DNA of 64,000 nt from an uncultured Vampirovibrio sp. (GCA_910583725.1 CAJTXZ010000010.1:27077-91076), one strand, 5' to 3'; shown: positions 35,134-45,032, numbered from the stretch's first letter. A program made the numbers and translations. Notes: generated by a model not told the origin, from the sequence alone.

Positions 35134-37023
35134 CTATGCTATTGATTCCAATTCTTTTATTAGTTCTTCATTTTGACGCACAAAATCTTTACCTCTTGCC
35201 TTTATAGCGTAAATTAAAGCTAATGGCAGATTTAAGGCATTTCCTTCCTTAAGGTTTTCTTCATAATATTCTTCAAAATTATCAGGAAGCCTTAATGTCC
35301 AATTCGGGTCTCCGGATGTGCCCGGGCGGTTATAAACATCTAATATGCCAAAGAAATCTGTAAAGAATACCTGAACGTTTTCATTTTTACCAGCAAATAT
35401 TTCAACCAGTTTAGAAAATGCAAGAAACTTATCATCAGTGTATAATTTTTGTCTGATTTCATCCTTATTTTCAGCATCAGAATATAAATCTTGCATTAAA
35501 TTGTTAACATGAGGATTTAATTCTTCCTTACCCATCATAGATTGCGCCCACATTCTAATAGGTTCATTATCGTGTGTGCCAACCATCGCCCAGGAATTTT
35601 CCGTTATGTTGCAGCATCTGTATGGATGGTCATTTTCTTCTGCAACAACAAACTGTACAAGTTTCATGCCGGCAAGCTCATATTTTTCCATCACGCGAAC
35701 AACAGGATAAGTAAGCGTTCCAAGGTCCTCAGCCACAATTGCATCTTTATCAAGGCCTGCTTCCTTCGCTGCAGCAATAACTATTTTTTCTATTGTCCTT
35801 GCATAGCGTTCCACCTGAGAATCATCAAGTTTTTTAATCCATTGTTCCTTATCAGGTTCTACCTGATTATTAGTATCATCTTCCCTTGCGATTGAATATT
35901 TTTTTAATTCAGGATGGAACGGAGAAGAATATAACCTGCCGGCCCCTTCTTCAACCTTTGGAAGAGCGCCTTTTTTGTATACCCAAGGGTCAATGAGCCC
36001 CACGGTGTGGTCAATCCTTACACCTCCGGGGTTTTCTTTAAACATTTTTAAATACAACCTGTATAAAAGTTTTCCGCCCTCGCCAAGTGTACCATCCTCA
36101 TTAAACATTTTTTCAGGATTCATCACACTAAAGCCCCATGCCTGACCGTCTTTTGAAAAATAATCAGGCGGGCAGCCAAGGCACCAATCTTCAAGAAATA
36201 AAGACTTGTATGCCCAGTTATCTCTGTCAGAAAATGCAACCTGTCTGTCTGCAATCATTTTAAGGTTTTTGCTTTTAGCGTATTTTCTTGTTTTTTCGCT
36301 TTGTGAAGCTGTTATAAACTGTGCAAGCTTATATTTTGCAATCACATCCTCATATTTTTTATTTATTTCATCAATTCTTGCCTTGGCCTTATTTTTATCC
36401 CAGGTAGATAATAAATCACGGTCAAGCTCGTTTTCCCACTGTGGCCAGTAATCAGAATTATTTTCTATGCTTAAGGCTTCATATAAAGCATCATTATCAA
36501 GCCAATAAGCATTTTCTTCCTTAAACTTTTCAAAATCTTCCTTTAATTTAGCAGAAGCGCTTATTTTATAATTGTCATAAACTTCATCCATAACCTTATT
36601 CAAAGTCTCAATAGAATAAGCATATGCAGCCCTGTTTTCATATCTGTTTGGGTTTTCTTTTACAATTTTTTCTAGTGTTACAGCAGAAAGCAGATTATCA
36701 TATTCATTTGTTGCAAGAGAGGCTAAATCCATAAACAAAGGATTCTGTGAAAACACAGTTCCTGTATAAGGAGATGAATCACTTGCCTTTGTTTTACCGT
36801 TAGGCCCAAGCTGAATTGCATTAAACATGCCGGAGGCAAAATCCATTATTTTCTTTGCACCATTAGAATTATATGTGCCAAAACCGGTATTTTCGCTCTT
36901 TAAAGATGGAAAACTAACGCCATGTAAAATCAAAGCCATATTCTTTTTATGAAGCGCTTCTAAGCCTTTTTTAACAATTTCTTTGTATTTATTATCTATT
37001 TTTTTGTTTTCCGTCATTTGCAT
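35134..37023 (-). CDS. malQ: 4-alpha-glucanotransferase (GH77)
   Basis: 629 residues, from the ATG at 37023 with AAGGAGG eleven bases before it. Transfers maltodextrin segments in starch or glycogen use. GH77 signatures: S-S-P-Y-x-G-x-V-F-S-x-N-P-L-F, C-P-P-D-Y-F-S-K-D-G-Q-A-W-G, the nucleophile Asp in V-R-I-D-H, the acid/base Glu in V-A-E-D-L-G, and T-H-D-N-E. Spacing between these blocks is longer than in short MalQ. With glgA at 60 kb it points to glycogen metabolism. Second gene after the sigma factor. Confidence 0.88.
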   Translation of the reverse strand: MQMTENKKIDNKYKEIVKKGLEALHKKNMALILHGVSFPSLKSENTGFGTYNSNGAKKIMDFASGMFNAIQLGPNGKTKASDSSPYTGTVFSQNPLFMDLASLATNEYDNLLSAVTLEKIVKENPNRYENRAAYAYSIETLNKVMDEVYDNYKISASAKLKEDFEKFKEENAYWLDNDALYEALSIENNSDYWPQWENELDRDLLSTWDKNKAKARIDEINKKYEDVIAKYKLAQFITASQSEKTRKYAKSKNLKMIADRQVAFSDRDNWAYKSLFLEDWCLGCPPDYFSKDGQAWGFSVMNPEKMFNEDGTLGEGGKLLYRLYLKMFKENPGGVRIDHTVGLIDPWVYKKGALPKVEEGAGRLYSSPFHPELKKYSIAREDDTNNQVEPDKEQWIKKLDDSQVERYARTIEKIVIAAAKEAGLDKDAIVAEDLGTLTYPVVRVMEKYELAGMKLVQFVVAEENDHPYRCCNITENSWAMVGTHDNEPIRMWAQSMMGKEELNPHVNNLMQDLYSDAENKDEIRQKLYTDDKFLAFSKLVEIFAGKNENVQVFFTDFFGILDVYNRPGTSGDPNWTLRLPDNFEEYYEENLKEGNALNLPLALIYAIKARGKDFVRQNEELIKELESIA

Positions 37024-37059
37024 TATAAGATTTTCCTCCTTAAAAAAGTTAGTACTAAA

Positions 37060-37746
37060 TTAATAACTGTTTAAGCCCCTCTTTTGAAGATATTCGCGGA
37101 CCTCATTCAGGGCAGACTGGACAATCCTTGTAATTCTTGAGCTTGAAAGCCCTACCATCTGCGCAATCTGTTTTACCTGCATGTTACGATAAAACCTATA
37201 CTCTACAATTGTTCTGTCTTTCTGGGGAAGCGTTGCAATCGCTTCTCTAATCAAACGGCCTAATTCTGTAATTTCAGCCTTTTCATCAGGTGTTGCAGAA
37301 TTATCTTTTATAAAATCAAAGGGTGAATCAGTATCAGAAGAAGCTGCAGCTATTGAATCAATTGATAAAATTGTTTCATAAATAGCCTCTCTTACCTTTT
37401 GCGGAGAAACTTCAAGACTTGAAGCTTCATCCGGCACACTAGATGTTGAGTCCTCGTCCTCATCCAATTCATCCTTTTTATGTTTTAAAGTATACCACTT
37501 GTAACGGTTTCTAAGTTCATTCCTAATGGCCCACCTAACAGCGGTTGCAATATATGATATATTGTAGTGTTCTAATTGTTCATCGGATTTATTTTTCATA
37601 AGCGCCTGCACAGCAATTATGCCTATTGAAACAAGCTCTTCGCACTCCACCATATGTGTTGGAATGCGCCTGTATTCAACCCTTGCGACTTTTTGAATTA
37701 TATCAATATAATCTTTTAGTTTATTTGATTGCAATTTTAGCGCCAT
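37060..37746 (-). CDS. RNA polymerase sigma-70 family factor
   Basis: 228 residues from ATG 37746 (a TTG at 37797 gives 245). Region 2 is recognisable as E-L-V-S-I-G-I-I-A-V-Q-A-L and I-A-T-A-V-R-W-A-I-R-N-E; region 4 helix-turn-helix as V-K-Q-I-A-Q-M-V-G-L-S-S-S-R-I-T-R-I. An acidic linker rich in D, E and S separates them, and region 1.1 is missing. This is the FliA/SigB/SigF size class. It is the first gene of an operon with malQ and the phosphoesterase. A flagellar sigma is possible given the FlhB-like gene, but there is no direct evidence. Confidence 0.85.
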   Translation of the reverse strand: MALKLQSNKLKDYIDIIQKVARVEYRRIPTHMVECEELVSIGIIAVQALMKNKSDEQLEHYNISYIATAVRWAIRNELRNRYKWYTLKHKKDELDEDEDSTSSVPDEASSLEVSPQKVREAIYETILSIDSIAAASSDTDSPFDFIKDNSATPDEKAEITELGRLIREAIATLPQKDRTIVEYRFYRNMQVKQIAQMVGLSSSRITRIVQSALNEVREYLQKRGLNSY

Positions 37747-37858
37747 TTTAACCGTATACTTTAAATAAATTTTACTATCAAATAAAGCTTTTTGCAATCA
37801 CTCCCCGCCATTTGAAGTATTAAAAGAATTCAAAATTGCCCGCTCATTATATTACTTT

Positions 37859-37886
37859 TTGTAACATTTATCGCAAACTTTATAAT
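37859..37886 (+). promoter_or_regulatory. Sigma-70-like promoter for the Q/N-rich gene at 37951
   Basis: TTGTAA at 37859-37864 and a consensus TATAAT at 37881-37886 with a 16-base spacer, about 65 bases before the start codon. Confidence 0.7.
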
Positions 37887-37950
37887 ATTCTGGCAATAAA
37901 TATGCATATCTGGTTTTATTTAAGATAAGGAAGATTTTAAAGGAAAAATT

Positions 37951-39075
37951 ATGGTTAACGGCTTAGCACAAGCGCAGCAGCCGGCAAGACAAGGCTATGC
38001 AGCAATAAACAATAATCCACAGGCTCAAGGTATGCAAGGGCAAGCCCCAGCTGCACAAAGAAACCCAATGACAACAGCAGCCGGCAATCCAAATGCCGCA
38101 ACAGATTCACCTGTGCAAACCCAATCTCCTCTGGCCCAGCCAAAGACGGATACGGTGACTATTTTAGGCAAAGAGGTTAAGAAAAGGACATTATTTACAG
38201 GTCTTGCAATAGCAGCCCTTGCAATAGGTGCCGCAGCGCTTGGCAAATTTCGGGACAAAACCCCGGGATGTGTAAAAAAGGCAATCAGCGAAGCAGAAAG
38301 TATGCAAACCGCAGCAGATGAAATACAAAAAAGAGCAGGCAGCCTCATTGATACTTTTAATAAAAAGTGCTCGGAAATCCAATCAATCTTTGATAATGGC
38401 GAAGTAACTCTGGAAAATGGTAATTTTAAGGTAAAGATTGAAGATGGCTTAGAAGGCGCCGGCAAAATTATGAATGAATACGCAGAGGATGGAAAAACAA
38501 TCCTAAGAACAAGCACATTTTATCCAGATGATGAAAATAAATTCTCATTAATGAATTTTATAGAATTTCTTGAAGATTCAAAGAAGAACATATATTCCGT
38601 GCCTACCACACAAAGAGGAAATTACAGTTATGTTGAAGGTATCGAAACCTTGCTTGACAAGGAAGGCAATGCATGCGCAACCAAAGAAGCGCACGGTCTT
38701 AAATGGCTCCCCAACGGTTCAACAACGTATTATGAAAACCTTCAACAAGCTAACGGCGCGGAACATTACGAAAAAATTTACCAAAATTTACCAAACGGAA
38801 TAAGTTTTTATCAGGAAGGCAGATCCGGCATTGCAGATGGGGCGCCGGCAAATATCGAAAAACAAATACTGATGAAGAATGATACATTATCTTCATACAG
38901 TGCTGACATAAAATATCAAAACGGAACCGAAATAACAAATACCAATCTCACATACAAAAACGGCACGCCAAATTGTTATAATAAATACCTTGTAGACACA
39001 CCCGGAAGAGATGCAAAGGCAGAAAAAACATTAAGAAGAACATCAGATGATAAATGGATCGACACGGCGTATTAG
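37951..39075 (+). CDS. Q/N/A-rich membrane-anchored protein, paralogue of the gene at 45160
   Basis: 374 residues, no recognised family. Layout: a disordered Q/N/A/P-rich N terminus to about 65; the block D-T-V-T-I-L-G-K-E-V-K-K-R-T; a hydrophobic helix (about 81-98); a short coiled coil; and a C-terminal half with repeats of the kind N-G-S-T-T-Y-Y-E-N and K-N-G-T-P, as in YD-like or toxin-antigen repeats. The same N-terminal G-M-Q-G-Q, the D-T-x-T-I block and the following helix occur in the gene at 45160. AAAGGAAAAATT precedes the ATG. Probably surface or membrane associated; function unknown. Confidence 0.75.
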   Translation: MVNGLAQAQQPARQGYAAINNNPQAQGMQGQAPAAQRNPMTTAAGNPNAATDSPVQTQSPLAQPKTDTVTILGKEVKKRTLFTGLAIAALAIGAAALGKFRDKTPGCVKKAISEAESMQTAADEIQKRAGSLIDTFNKKCSEIQSIFDNGEVTLENGNFKVKIEDGLEGAGKIMNEYAEDGKTILRTSTFYPDDENKFSLMNFIEFLEDSKKNIYSVPTTQRGNYSYVEGIETLLDKEGNACATKEAHGLKWLPNGSTTYYENLQQANGAEHYEKIYQNLPNGISFYQEGRSGIADGAPANIEKQILMKNDTLSSYSADIKYQNGTEITNTNLTYKNGTPNCYNKYLVDTPGRDAKAEKTLRRTSDDKWIDTAY

Positions 39076-39092
39076 GCAAGGCAGGTTTTAAT

Positions 39093-39138
39093 AAAAAATC
39101 CGGCACCAAAGCAAAAAATAATAAGGTGCCGGGTTTTT
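39093..39138. terminator. Bidirectional terminator
   Basis: AATCCGGCACC pairs with GGTGCCGGGTT, T run on the plus strand and AAAAAA giving a T run on the minus strand. Shared by the converging genes at 37951 and 39154. Confidence 0.9.
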
Positions 39139-39153
39139 AAACTTCTGTTTTGA

Positions 39154-39429
39154 TTATTCAAGTTCCATATCAAGTACACAGCATTTAAATGTAAAAGCTT
39201 TAATTTGATGAGACGGGATATTCAGCCATCTGAAATTATGCTGCTGCATTCCATCTTCGTGCTTACAAAATACTGTTGCATCCTGAAGAGTAATAACTTC
39301 ATCCATACATTTATTGTCATGGCAGTCTAAAAGTGTACCAGCCACCTTTTTATGGCCCACCCAAAGAACTAAAACATCAGATTCAACATTTTTTGCAATC
39401 TTATAAATTGCATCGTAAGTTTTACACAT
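39154..39429 (-). CDS. Small cysteine/histidine-containing protein, unknown
   Basis: 91 residues, no recognised family. Contains C-H-D-N-K-C, C-K-H-E-D-G and C-C-V-L, with several histidines, which might bind metal. AAAGGAG lies eight bases before the ATG, which supports it as a real gene. No signal peptide. Monocistronic and convergent with the Q/N-rich gene. Confidence 0.65.
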   Translation of the reverse strand: MCKTYDAIYKIAKNVESDVLVLWVGHKKVAGTLLDCHDNKCMDEVITLQDATVFCKHEDGMQQHNFRWLNIPSHQIKAFTFKCCVLDMELE

Positions 39430-39798
39430 AATAAAAATCTCCTTTCATTTCAAAGAAAGAATAATCCCCACCAAAAGAAAAAACATCCCTCCATAAAGAA
39501 ACAAATTGGAGTAATTTAAATAAAAGCAGGTGTTTTAAATCCTTTAATATCATTCAAAATATAAAAACAATTCCATTTTTTGAATTTTGCATAAATTTAC
39601 AGACTATATCATAAAAATATACAAGTTTACACTTGTTTGTTGAATGCTTTCTTTTTATTTCAGTCTTTATGCATAACAAGAGCGAAGTTAAGCTTTACTT
39701 TATCTGGAAACTTAATTGAAACGCTCTTTTATATGTACAAAGCCTTCCATTACAAGAAAAAAGGTTAATATTTTTGCATAAACTTTTATATATTTACT
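39430..39798 (+). ncRNA. Gene-free stretch with a possible small RNA (about 39630-39732)
   Basis: TTTACA (39595-39600) and TATACA (about 39617-39622) sit 16 bases apart and could be a promoter. At the other end AAGAGCG (39678-39684) pairs with CGCTCTT (39722-39728), with an inner AGTTAAG/CTTAA pairing, followed by TTTATAT, a plausible terminator. Between them lies the short palindrome ACAAGTTTACACTTGT. This could be an RNA of about 100 bases. No open frame and no known family are recognisable; the call is weak. Confidence 0.3.
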
Positions 39799-42690
39799 CT
39801 ACCCCTTCTCAATATATGGTTTTAAAAACTTTGCAGTGTATGAATCTTTATTTTTTATAACCTGCTTTGGCGTGCCCTTTGCAATAACTTCACCGCCGCC
39901 GATACCGCCCTCAGGGCCTAAATCAATAATATAATCAGCGCATTTTATTATATCAAGGTTATGTTCAATAATAAGAACGGTATTCCCGGTATCTGCAAGC
40001 TGGTGAAGAATTTTAACCAGCTTATCTACATCATACCAATGAAGACCCGTAGATGGTTCATCCATCAAATACAAGGTTTTTCCTGTAGCGCGTTTGTTTA
40101 ATTCAAGCGCAAGTTTCACCCTCTGCGCCTCGCCGCCGGATAACGTTGTAGCGCTCTGCCCAAGTTTTATATATTCTAAGCCCACATCATTCAGCGTCTG
40201 CAGCCTTGTTTGAATCCTCGGCACATTCTTAAAAAATTCAAGCGCCTCTCCTACAGTCATATCAAGTACATCAGAAATGCTTTTTCCCTTATATTTAACC
40301 TCCAAAGTCTCTTGATTATACCTTTTGCCTTTGCATACATCACATTTTACATAAACATCAGACAGAAAGTTCATTTCAATCTTTAAAACGCCATCACCCT
40401 TGCATTTTTCGCATCTCCCGCCCTTTACGTTAAATGAAAACCTGCCCTGTTTATACCCTCTTACCTTTGCTTCATTAGTCTGTGCAAATAAATCCCTTAT
40501 ATGCGTAAAAACATCCGTATACGTTGCAGGGTTTGACCTTGGCGTCCTTCCAATCGGCGACTGGTCTACAAGTACAATCTTATCAATATTTTCAAAGCCC
40601 TTAATATCATCCACACCCTTTGGTTTTGGGCGGTTTCCCCTTAATTTATGAAGGGCAAATTCATAAATAATATCATTTACAAGGGTAGACTTTCCGCTTC
40701 CTGAAACCCCTGTGATAGCAACGATTTTACCCAACGGAATATTCGCATCTATATTCTTAAGGTTATTTAGATGTGCATTTTTAACCTCTAAAAAATTCCC
40801 ATTCCCAAGACGCGTTTTTTTAGGCACAGGAATTTTTAGTTCACCGTTAAGATACTTGCCCGTAATTGAATCCTTAGCAGCCTCAATATCCTTAAGCGTT
40901 CCTGCTGCAATAACATTTCCGCCGTGCACTCCGGCCTTTGGTCCAATATCTACAATATAATCTGCAGCCTTTATAGTGTCCTCATCATGTTCTACCACAA
41001 TCAGCGTGTTACCAAGGTTTCGAAGCTTCGTCAATGTTTTAATCAACATATCATTATCGCGCTGGTGAAGCCCGATAGACGGTTCATCAAGCACATATAA
41101 AACACCTGAAAGCCCTGAACCTATCTGTGTTGCAAGGCGTATTCTCTGCGCCTCTCCACCTGATAAGGTTCCTGCACTCCTTGCAAGTGTCAAATAATTC
41201 AGCCCCACATCAATAAGGAATTTTAAACGCGCCCTGATTTCATCTAAAATCTGCCGCGCAATCGCCATTTTGTAATTATCAAGCGTTAAATACAAATCCT
41301 CAATAAATTCAAAAGCCTTATCAATGCTCATACAGCAAAAATCATAAATATTTTTATCATTAATCTTAACACTTAAAACAAACGGGCTCAACCTTGCACC
41401 CTTACAGGCATTACAGGGAATTTCCGTCATATACTTTTGAATTTCGGCACGAATAACATCACTGTCGGATTGTTCATACTTTTTCATCATATACGGTATA
41501 ACACCAAGATACGGCTGATAGTGCGTGCGCATATGCTTTGTTCCAAAGTCGCAATATCGCATCTTTATGGTTTCAAGGTCATTTCCGTATAAAATTATTC
41601 CCTTTTGTGCTGGTGTTAATGACTTAAAAGGCTTATCAGGGTCAATTCCATAATGTTCACACACAGACATTAAAACATCCGTATAATATTGATTTGCAGT
41701 CTTTGCCCAAGGGTATATAGCCCCGTCCCTGATTGATTTTTCACTATCAGGCACAACAAGAGAATCTGATACTTCATAATGTGCACCAAGCCCGTTACAT
41801 ACTTTGCAGGCGCCATAAGGGCTATTAAAGCTAAAAACACGCGGAGTTATTTCTTCAAAACTAAGGTCGCAATTTGGACAGTTTAATTTCTCGGAAAATA
41901 ATTTCTCATACGGTTCAATCACCCCGTCATTAGGGCTTTTTATATCATTCTTTGAAGCGTCTTTTTTGCCTCCCAAAACATCGAGCGCAACAAGCCCGTT
42001 TGCGCGAAGAAGCGCTGTCTGTACACTGTCAAAAAGACGGCTCTTTATGCCATCCTTTATTATAATTCTATCTATAATTACATCAATATCGTGTTTTTGG
42101 GTCTTAGTCAGTTTAATTTCATCCTCATCAAGGTTATAAGTTTCACCATCAACCTTAAGGCGGATAAACCCTTCCTGCTTTAATTCAGAGATTACATTTT
42201 GAAATTCGCCCTTTTTGCCCCTTACAATAGGTGCTATAATTTGAATTTTAGTGCCATTTGGCAATTCCAAAATTTTTGCCACAATTTCATCAACAGTCTG
42301 CGGCGTAATGGGCGTGCCGCATTTAGGACAATAAGGCGTTCCTACCCTTGCAAACAAAAGCCTCAAATAATCATAAATCTCTGTTATTGTGCCGACAGTT
42401 GACCTTGGGTTATTTGTTGTAGATTTCTGATCAATAGATATAGCAGGCGAAAGCCCGTCAATACTTTCAACATCAGGCTTATCCATCTGCCCTAAAAACT
42501 GTCTTGCATATGTTGAAAGACTCTCAACGTATCGTCTTTGCCCCTCTGCAAAAATGGTATCAAACGCAAGAGAGCTCTTCCCGCTGCCTGAAACCCCGGT
42601 AAATACTATAAGTTCATTCTTCGGTATTTCAAGCGAAACATCCTTCAAATTATGTTCTTTAGCATGCCTTATAACTATTTTGTCATTCAT
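39799..42690 (-). CDS. uvrA: Excinuclease ABC subunit A
   Basis: 963 residues, complete. Damage recognition ATPase of nucleotide excision repair. First Walker A G-V-S-G-S-G-K-S-S-L near residue 33 and second G-V-S-G-S-G-K-S-T-L near 665; ABC signatures L-S-G-G-E-A-Q-R-I-R and L-S-G-G-E-A-Q-R-V-K; zinc modules with C-P-x-C and C-K-x-C pairs. Nothing unusual. The uvrB and uvrC partners are not in the window. Confidence 0.98.
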   Translation of the reverse strand: MNDKIVIRHAKEHNLKDVSLEIPKNELIVFTGVSGSGKSSLAFDTIFAEGQRRYVESLSTYARQFLGQMDKPDVESIDGLSPAISIDQKSTTNNPRSTVGTITEIYDYLRLLFARVGTPYCPKCGTPITPQTVDEIVAKILELPNGTKIQIIAPIVRGKKGEFQNVISELKQEGFIRLKVDGETYNLDEDEIKLTKTQKHDIDVIIDRIIIKDGIKSRLFDSVQTALLRANGLVALDVLGGKKDASKNDIKSPNDGVIEPYEKLFSEKLNCPNCDLSFEEITPRVFSFNSPYGACKVCNGLGAHYEVSDSLVVPDSEKSIRDGAIYPWAKTANQYYTDVLMSVCEHYGIDPDKPFKSLTPAQKGIILYGNDLETIKMRYCDFGTKHMRTHYQPYLGVIPYMMKKYEQSDSDVIRAEIQKYMTEIPCNACKGARLSPFVLSVKINDKNIYDFCCMSIDKAFEFIEDLYLTLDNYKMAIARQILDEIRARLKFLIDVGLNYLTLARSAGTLSGGEAQRIRLATQIGSGLSGVLYVLDEPSIGLHQRDNDMLIKTLTKLRNLGNTLIVVEHDEDTIKAADYIVDIGPKAGVHGGNVIAAGTLKDIEAAKDSITGKYLNGELKIPVPKKTRLGNGNFLEVKNAHLNNLKNIDANIPLGKIVAITGVSGSGKSTLVNDIIYEFALHKLRGNRPKPKGVDDIKGFENIDKIVLVDQSPIGRTPRSNPATYTDVFTHIRDLFAQTNEAKVRGYKQGRFSFNVKGGRCEKCKGDGVLKIEMNFLSDVYVKCDVCKGKRYNQETLEVKYKGKSISDVLDMTVGEALEFFKNVPRIQTRLQTLNDVGLEYIKLGQSATTLSGGEAQRVKLALELNKRATGKTLYLMDEPSTGLHWYDVDKLVKILHQLADTGNTVLIIEHNLDIIKCADYIIDLGPEGGIGGGEVIAKGTPKQVIKNKDSYTAKFLKPYIEKG

Positions 42691-43022
42691 AACAATTTTT
42701 TGTGATTAAACTACCTTACAAACGACATTATCCTACAAAAAATTTTATTGACAAAAAGCGCATAAAATACCTTTCCTGTTCAAATTCAACAGAATTTTTA
42801 ATCTTGGCGCACAACATACCATTGGGCAAGCAAAAACTTAAGCAGAAAACAAAAATTATTCAATAAACAAAATGCTGCTTTAAAAGCAAGGATTACATAT
42901 AAATCCTTTTTATAACAAAAAATACAAAATAAGGCACTAAAGAAAAGCACAGCTGTAACAAAATTTAACACACATAAACGCCCCAAAAAAGCGCCAAAAC
43001 ATTTTTATGCTAATATTTAGGT
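42691..43022. other. Divergent intergenic region between uvrA and the U32 peptidase
   Basis: No supported gene. An AAGGATT (42888-42894) / AATCCTT (42902-42908) hairpin followed by TTT looks like a plus-strand terminator, but I see no plus-strand gene ahead of it. The TTTGTAAC-like motif at 42954 recurs in other gaps of this window. A minus-strand hydrophobic frame of 62 codons here starts at TTG without a ribosome site and was not accepted. Confidence 0.5.
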
Positions 43023-44297
43023 ATGAATAATATTGAACTTTTAATGCCGGCAGGCAATATTGAAAAAATGCGCTATGCTTTCTCATACGGCGCAGATGCT
43101 GTATACCTTGGCATGGTTGATTATTCCCTTAGAACAATGCGCAAGGGCGAACTTATTACAAGAGACAACCTGAAAATCGCCGTTGATGAAGCCCGCCGCA
43201 TAAATAAAAAAGTATATTTAACACTGAATATCTTTGCGTACGATGATGATATTAAAAAGCTTAATGATGATATAGAAATCATAAGTGATGCAAACCCAAA
43301 CGCAATAATATTGAGCGATTTTGGCATATACAATACAATTAAAAAAGAACTGTCGAACATCGATATCCATATCTCAACCCAAACAAACACGCTGAATTCT
43401 GAAGCAGTAAAATTTTGGAGAGACTTGGGTGCAAAAAGGGTAATTCTGGCACGCGAACTCTCATTCAGACAAATTGAAAATATCCGCCAAAACGTACCTG
43501 ATATTGAGCTTGAATGCTTTGTCCATGGCTCCCAGTGCATGAGCTATTCAGGCCGCTGCCTGCTTTCAGATTATATGACAGACCACAAAAGAAAAGCAAA
43601 CCACGGCGGCTGCGCCCAGCCGTGCAGATGGAGCTACAAACTCATCGAAGAAACACGCCCCGGACAGTATTATGAAATTTCAGAGGATGAAAAAGGCTCC
43701 CACATCCTATCCCCCAAGGATTTATGCCTTGTTGAATACGTAAATGACCTAAAAAATATCGGCATAGACTCTATCAAGGTAGAGGGCAGAACAAAAAGCC
43801 TCTACTACGTTTCAGCCGTATCTAAAGCCTACCGTGACGTTTTAGATGGCAAAATAACCGCAAAAGAAGGCTATTTGGAGCTCTTAAAAGTCGGAAACAG
43901 AGGCTACACAAAAGGCTTCTTCCTTGGCGATAATAATACGGATAGCTACAGCTATGATATATCAAAAGGCCTTGCAGGGGCTGATTTTCTTGGCATTATC
44001 CTTGAAAAAAAGGGTAGCAAATACAAAGTAACCTTCAAAAATAAAGTTCATATAAATGATGAACTTGAAATAATAACCCCTTCATACACTGCAAAAGCCA
44101 CAGTCATAAGCATTTTAAATGAATCAAGGGATGATGACACCCTTGCAAACACAAATGATGAAGCCTGGGTAGAATTTAAAGAAACAAACGAAAGCTTGGA
44201 AGCAACCCTCTGGCAAAAAGAATATAGCTGGGCGCTTTTAAGAACAACCGGCATTAAAAACTGTAAACTGGAAGGAGAATGTGCCATATGCGAATAA
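43023..44297 (+). CDS. U32 family peptidase-like protein (tRNA hydroxylation TrhP/YegQ type)
   Basis: 424 residues. The U32 signature is intact: E-C-F-V-H-G-S-Q-C-M-S-Y-S-G-R-C-L-L-S then R-K-A-N-H-G-G-C-A-Q-P-C-R-W, with the four cysteines that hold an iron-sulfur cluster in this family. N-terminal G-A-D-A-V-Y-L-G is typical. Members take part in 5-hydroxyuridine formation in tRNA (TrhP) or rRNA hydroxylation, rather than proteolysis; which one cannot be read here. It overlaps the YqeG-type gene by ten bases. Confidence 0.88.
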   Translation: MNNIELLMPAGNIEKMRYAFSYGADAVYLGMVDYSLRTMRKGELITRDNLKIAVDEARRINKKVYLTLNIFAYDDDIKKLNDDIEIISDANPNAIILSDFGIYNTIKKELSNIDIHISTQTNTLNSEAVKFWRDLGAKRVILARELSFRQIENIRQNVPDIELECFVHGSQCMSYSGRCLLSDYMTDHKRKANHGGCAQPCRWSYKLIEETRPGQYYEISEDEKGSHILSPKDLCLVEYVNDLKNIGIDSIKVEGRTKSLYYVSAVSKAYRDVLDGKITAKEGYLELLKVGNRGYTKGFFLGDNNTDSYSYDISKGLAGADFLGIILEKKGSKYKVTFKNKVHINDELEIITPSYTAKATVISILNESRDDDTLANTNDEAWVEFKETNESLEATLWQKEYSWALLRTTGIKNCKLEGECAICE

Positions 44298-44767
44298 AAC
44301 CGGATTACAACCTTAATTCAATATTTGAAATTAATGACGAAGAACTACTAAGCCTCGGTATAAAATGCATATTCTTTGACCTTGATTCAACCTTAATGCA
44401 ATCAAAAAGCGGAAAGTTTACAGAAAAAACATTAAGTTTCTTAAACAAATTGTCACAAAACTTTAAAATTGCCATAGTTTCAAACAACTGCAAAAAACAC
44501 TACATAGATAAAGTTGAAGCGCAGTGCAATATAAAAATTTACTCAAACGCAAAAAAGCCAGACACAAGAGTCTTAAGGCAGGCATTAAATGATTTCAATA
44601 TGACAGAAAATGAGGCTGTAATGGTAGGCGACAGGCCCCTTACAGACATTTTGGCCGGCAAAAAAGCCAATATGACAACCATTCTCGTTGATTCAATCTC
44701 AAAAGATAAAGAACCTAAAATCGTCCGCTTTGTCCGCTGGCTTGAAAGGCTTACAATAAAAAGATAA
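44288..44767 (+). CDS. YqeG-type HAD-IIIA phosphatase
   Basis: 159 residues from ATG 44288, with AAGGAG about ten bases upstream; an ATG at 44279 is too close to that site. The HAD motifs are I-F-F-D-L-D-S-T-L (nucleophile), A-I-V-S-N-N (motif II), the Lys in K-K-P-D-T, and V-G-D-R-P-L-T-D-I (motif IV). YqeG-type phosphatases dephosphorylate small metabolites, for example phosphatidylglycerol-phosphate in some lineages. The gene overlaps the end of the U32 gene and is translationally coupled to it. Confidence 0.85.
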   Translation: MRIKPDYNLNSIFEINDEELLSLGIKCIFFDLDSTLMQSKSGKFTEKTLSFLNKLSQNFKIAIVSNNCKKHYIDKVEAQCNIKIYSNAKKPDTRVLRQALNDFNMTENEAVMVGDRPLTDILAGKKANMTTILVDSISKDKEPKIVRFVRWLERLTIKR

Positions 44768-44793
44768 AAGCCGTAAAATAACTAAAACATCCG

Positions 44794-44937
44794 CTAAAAT
44801 AGTATTTTTCTTGACTTGCTAAAGCCTATACATCCTATTTTCCAATAAGGATTTGTACACTCACCGAATGATGCTTTATTTTTATATACCGCCATTTCCA
44901 TCTTTTTAAACATCTTACAAATACCCGCAAACACCAT
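44794..44937 (-). pseudogene. Possible small gene or gene remnant beside a poly-G tract
   Basis: A minus-strand frame encodes a plausible 47-residue peptide from ATG 44937 (with F-G-E-C-T-N-P-Y-W-K-I-G-C-I-G-F) and stays open upstream through the 16-base homopolymer, which would read as glycines, to a TAA near 45087. There is no start codon ahead of the homopolymer. The sequence looks like protein rather than noise, but no family is recognised, so it could be a decayed gene. The remainder of 44768-45159 has no gene. Confidence 0.3.
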
Positions 44938-45032
44938 AAAACCTTCATATCTGCAAAAGCTCAACCCTAATTTATTTGCGCTCCGCTTAAGTTCACCAGC
45001 CGAATTGTGTAAACTTTTGTAACAATTTTTTA

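Noticed and set aside
42798..42986. 62-codon minus-strand hydrophobic ORF
   Set aside because: TTG start without a ribosome site; F/L/C-rich composition is expected from AT-rich DNA.
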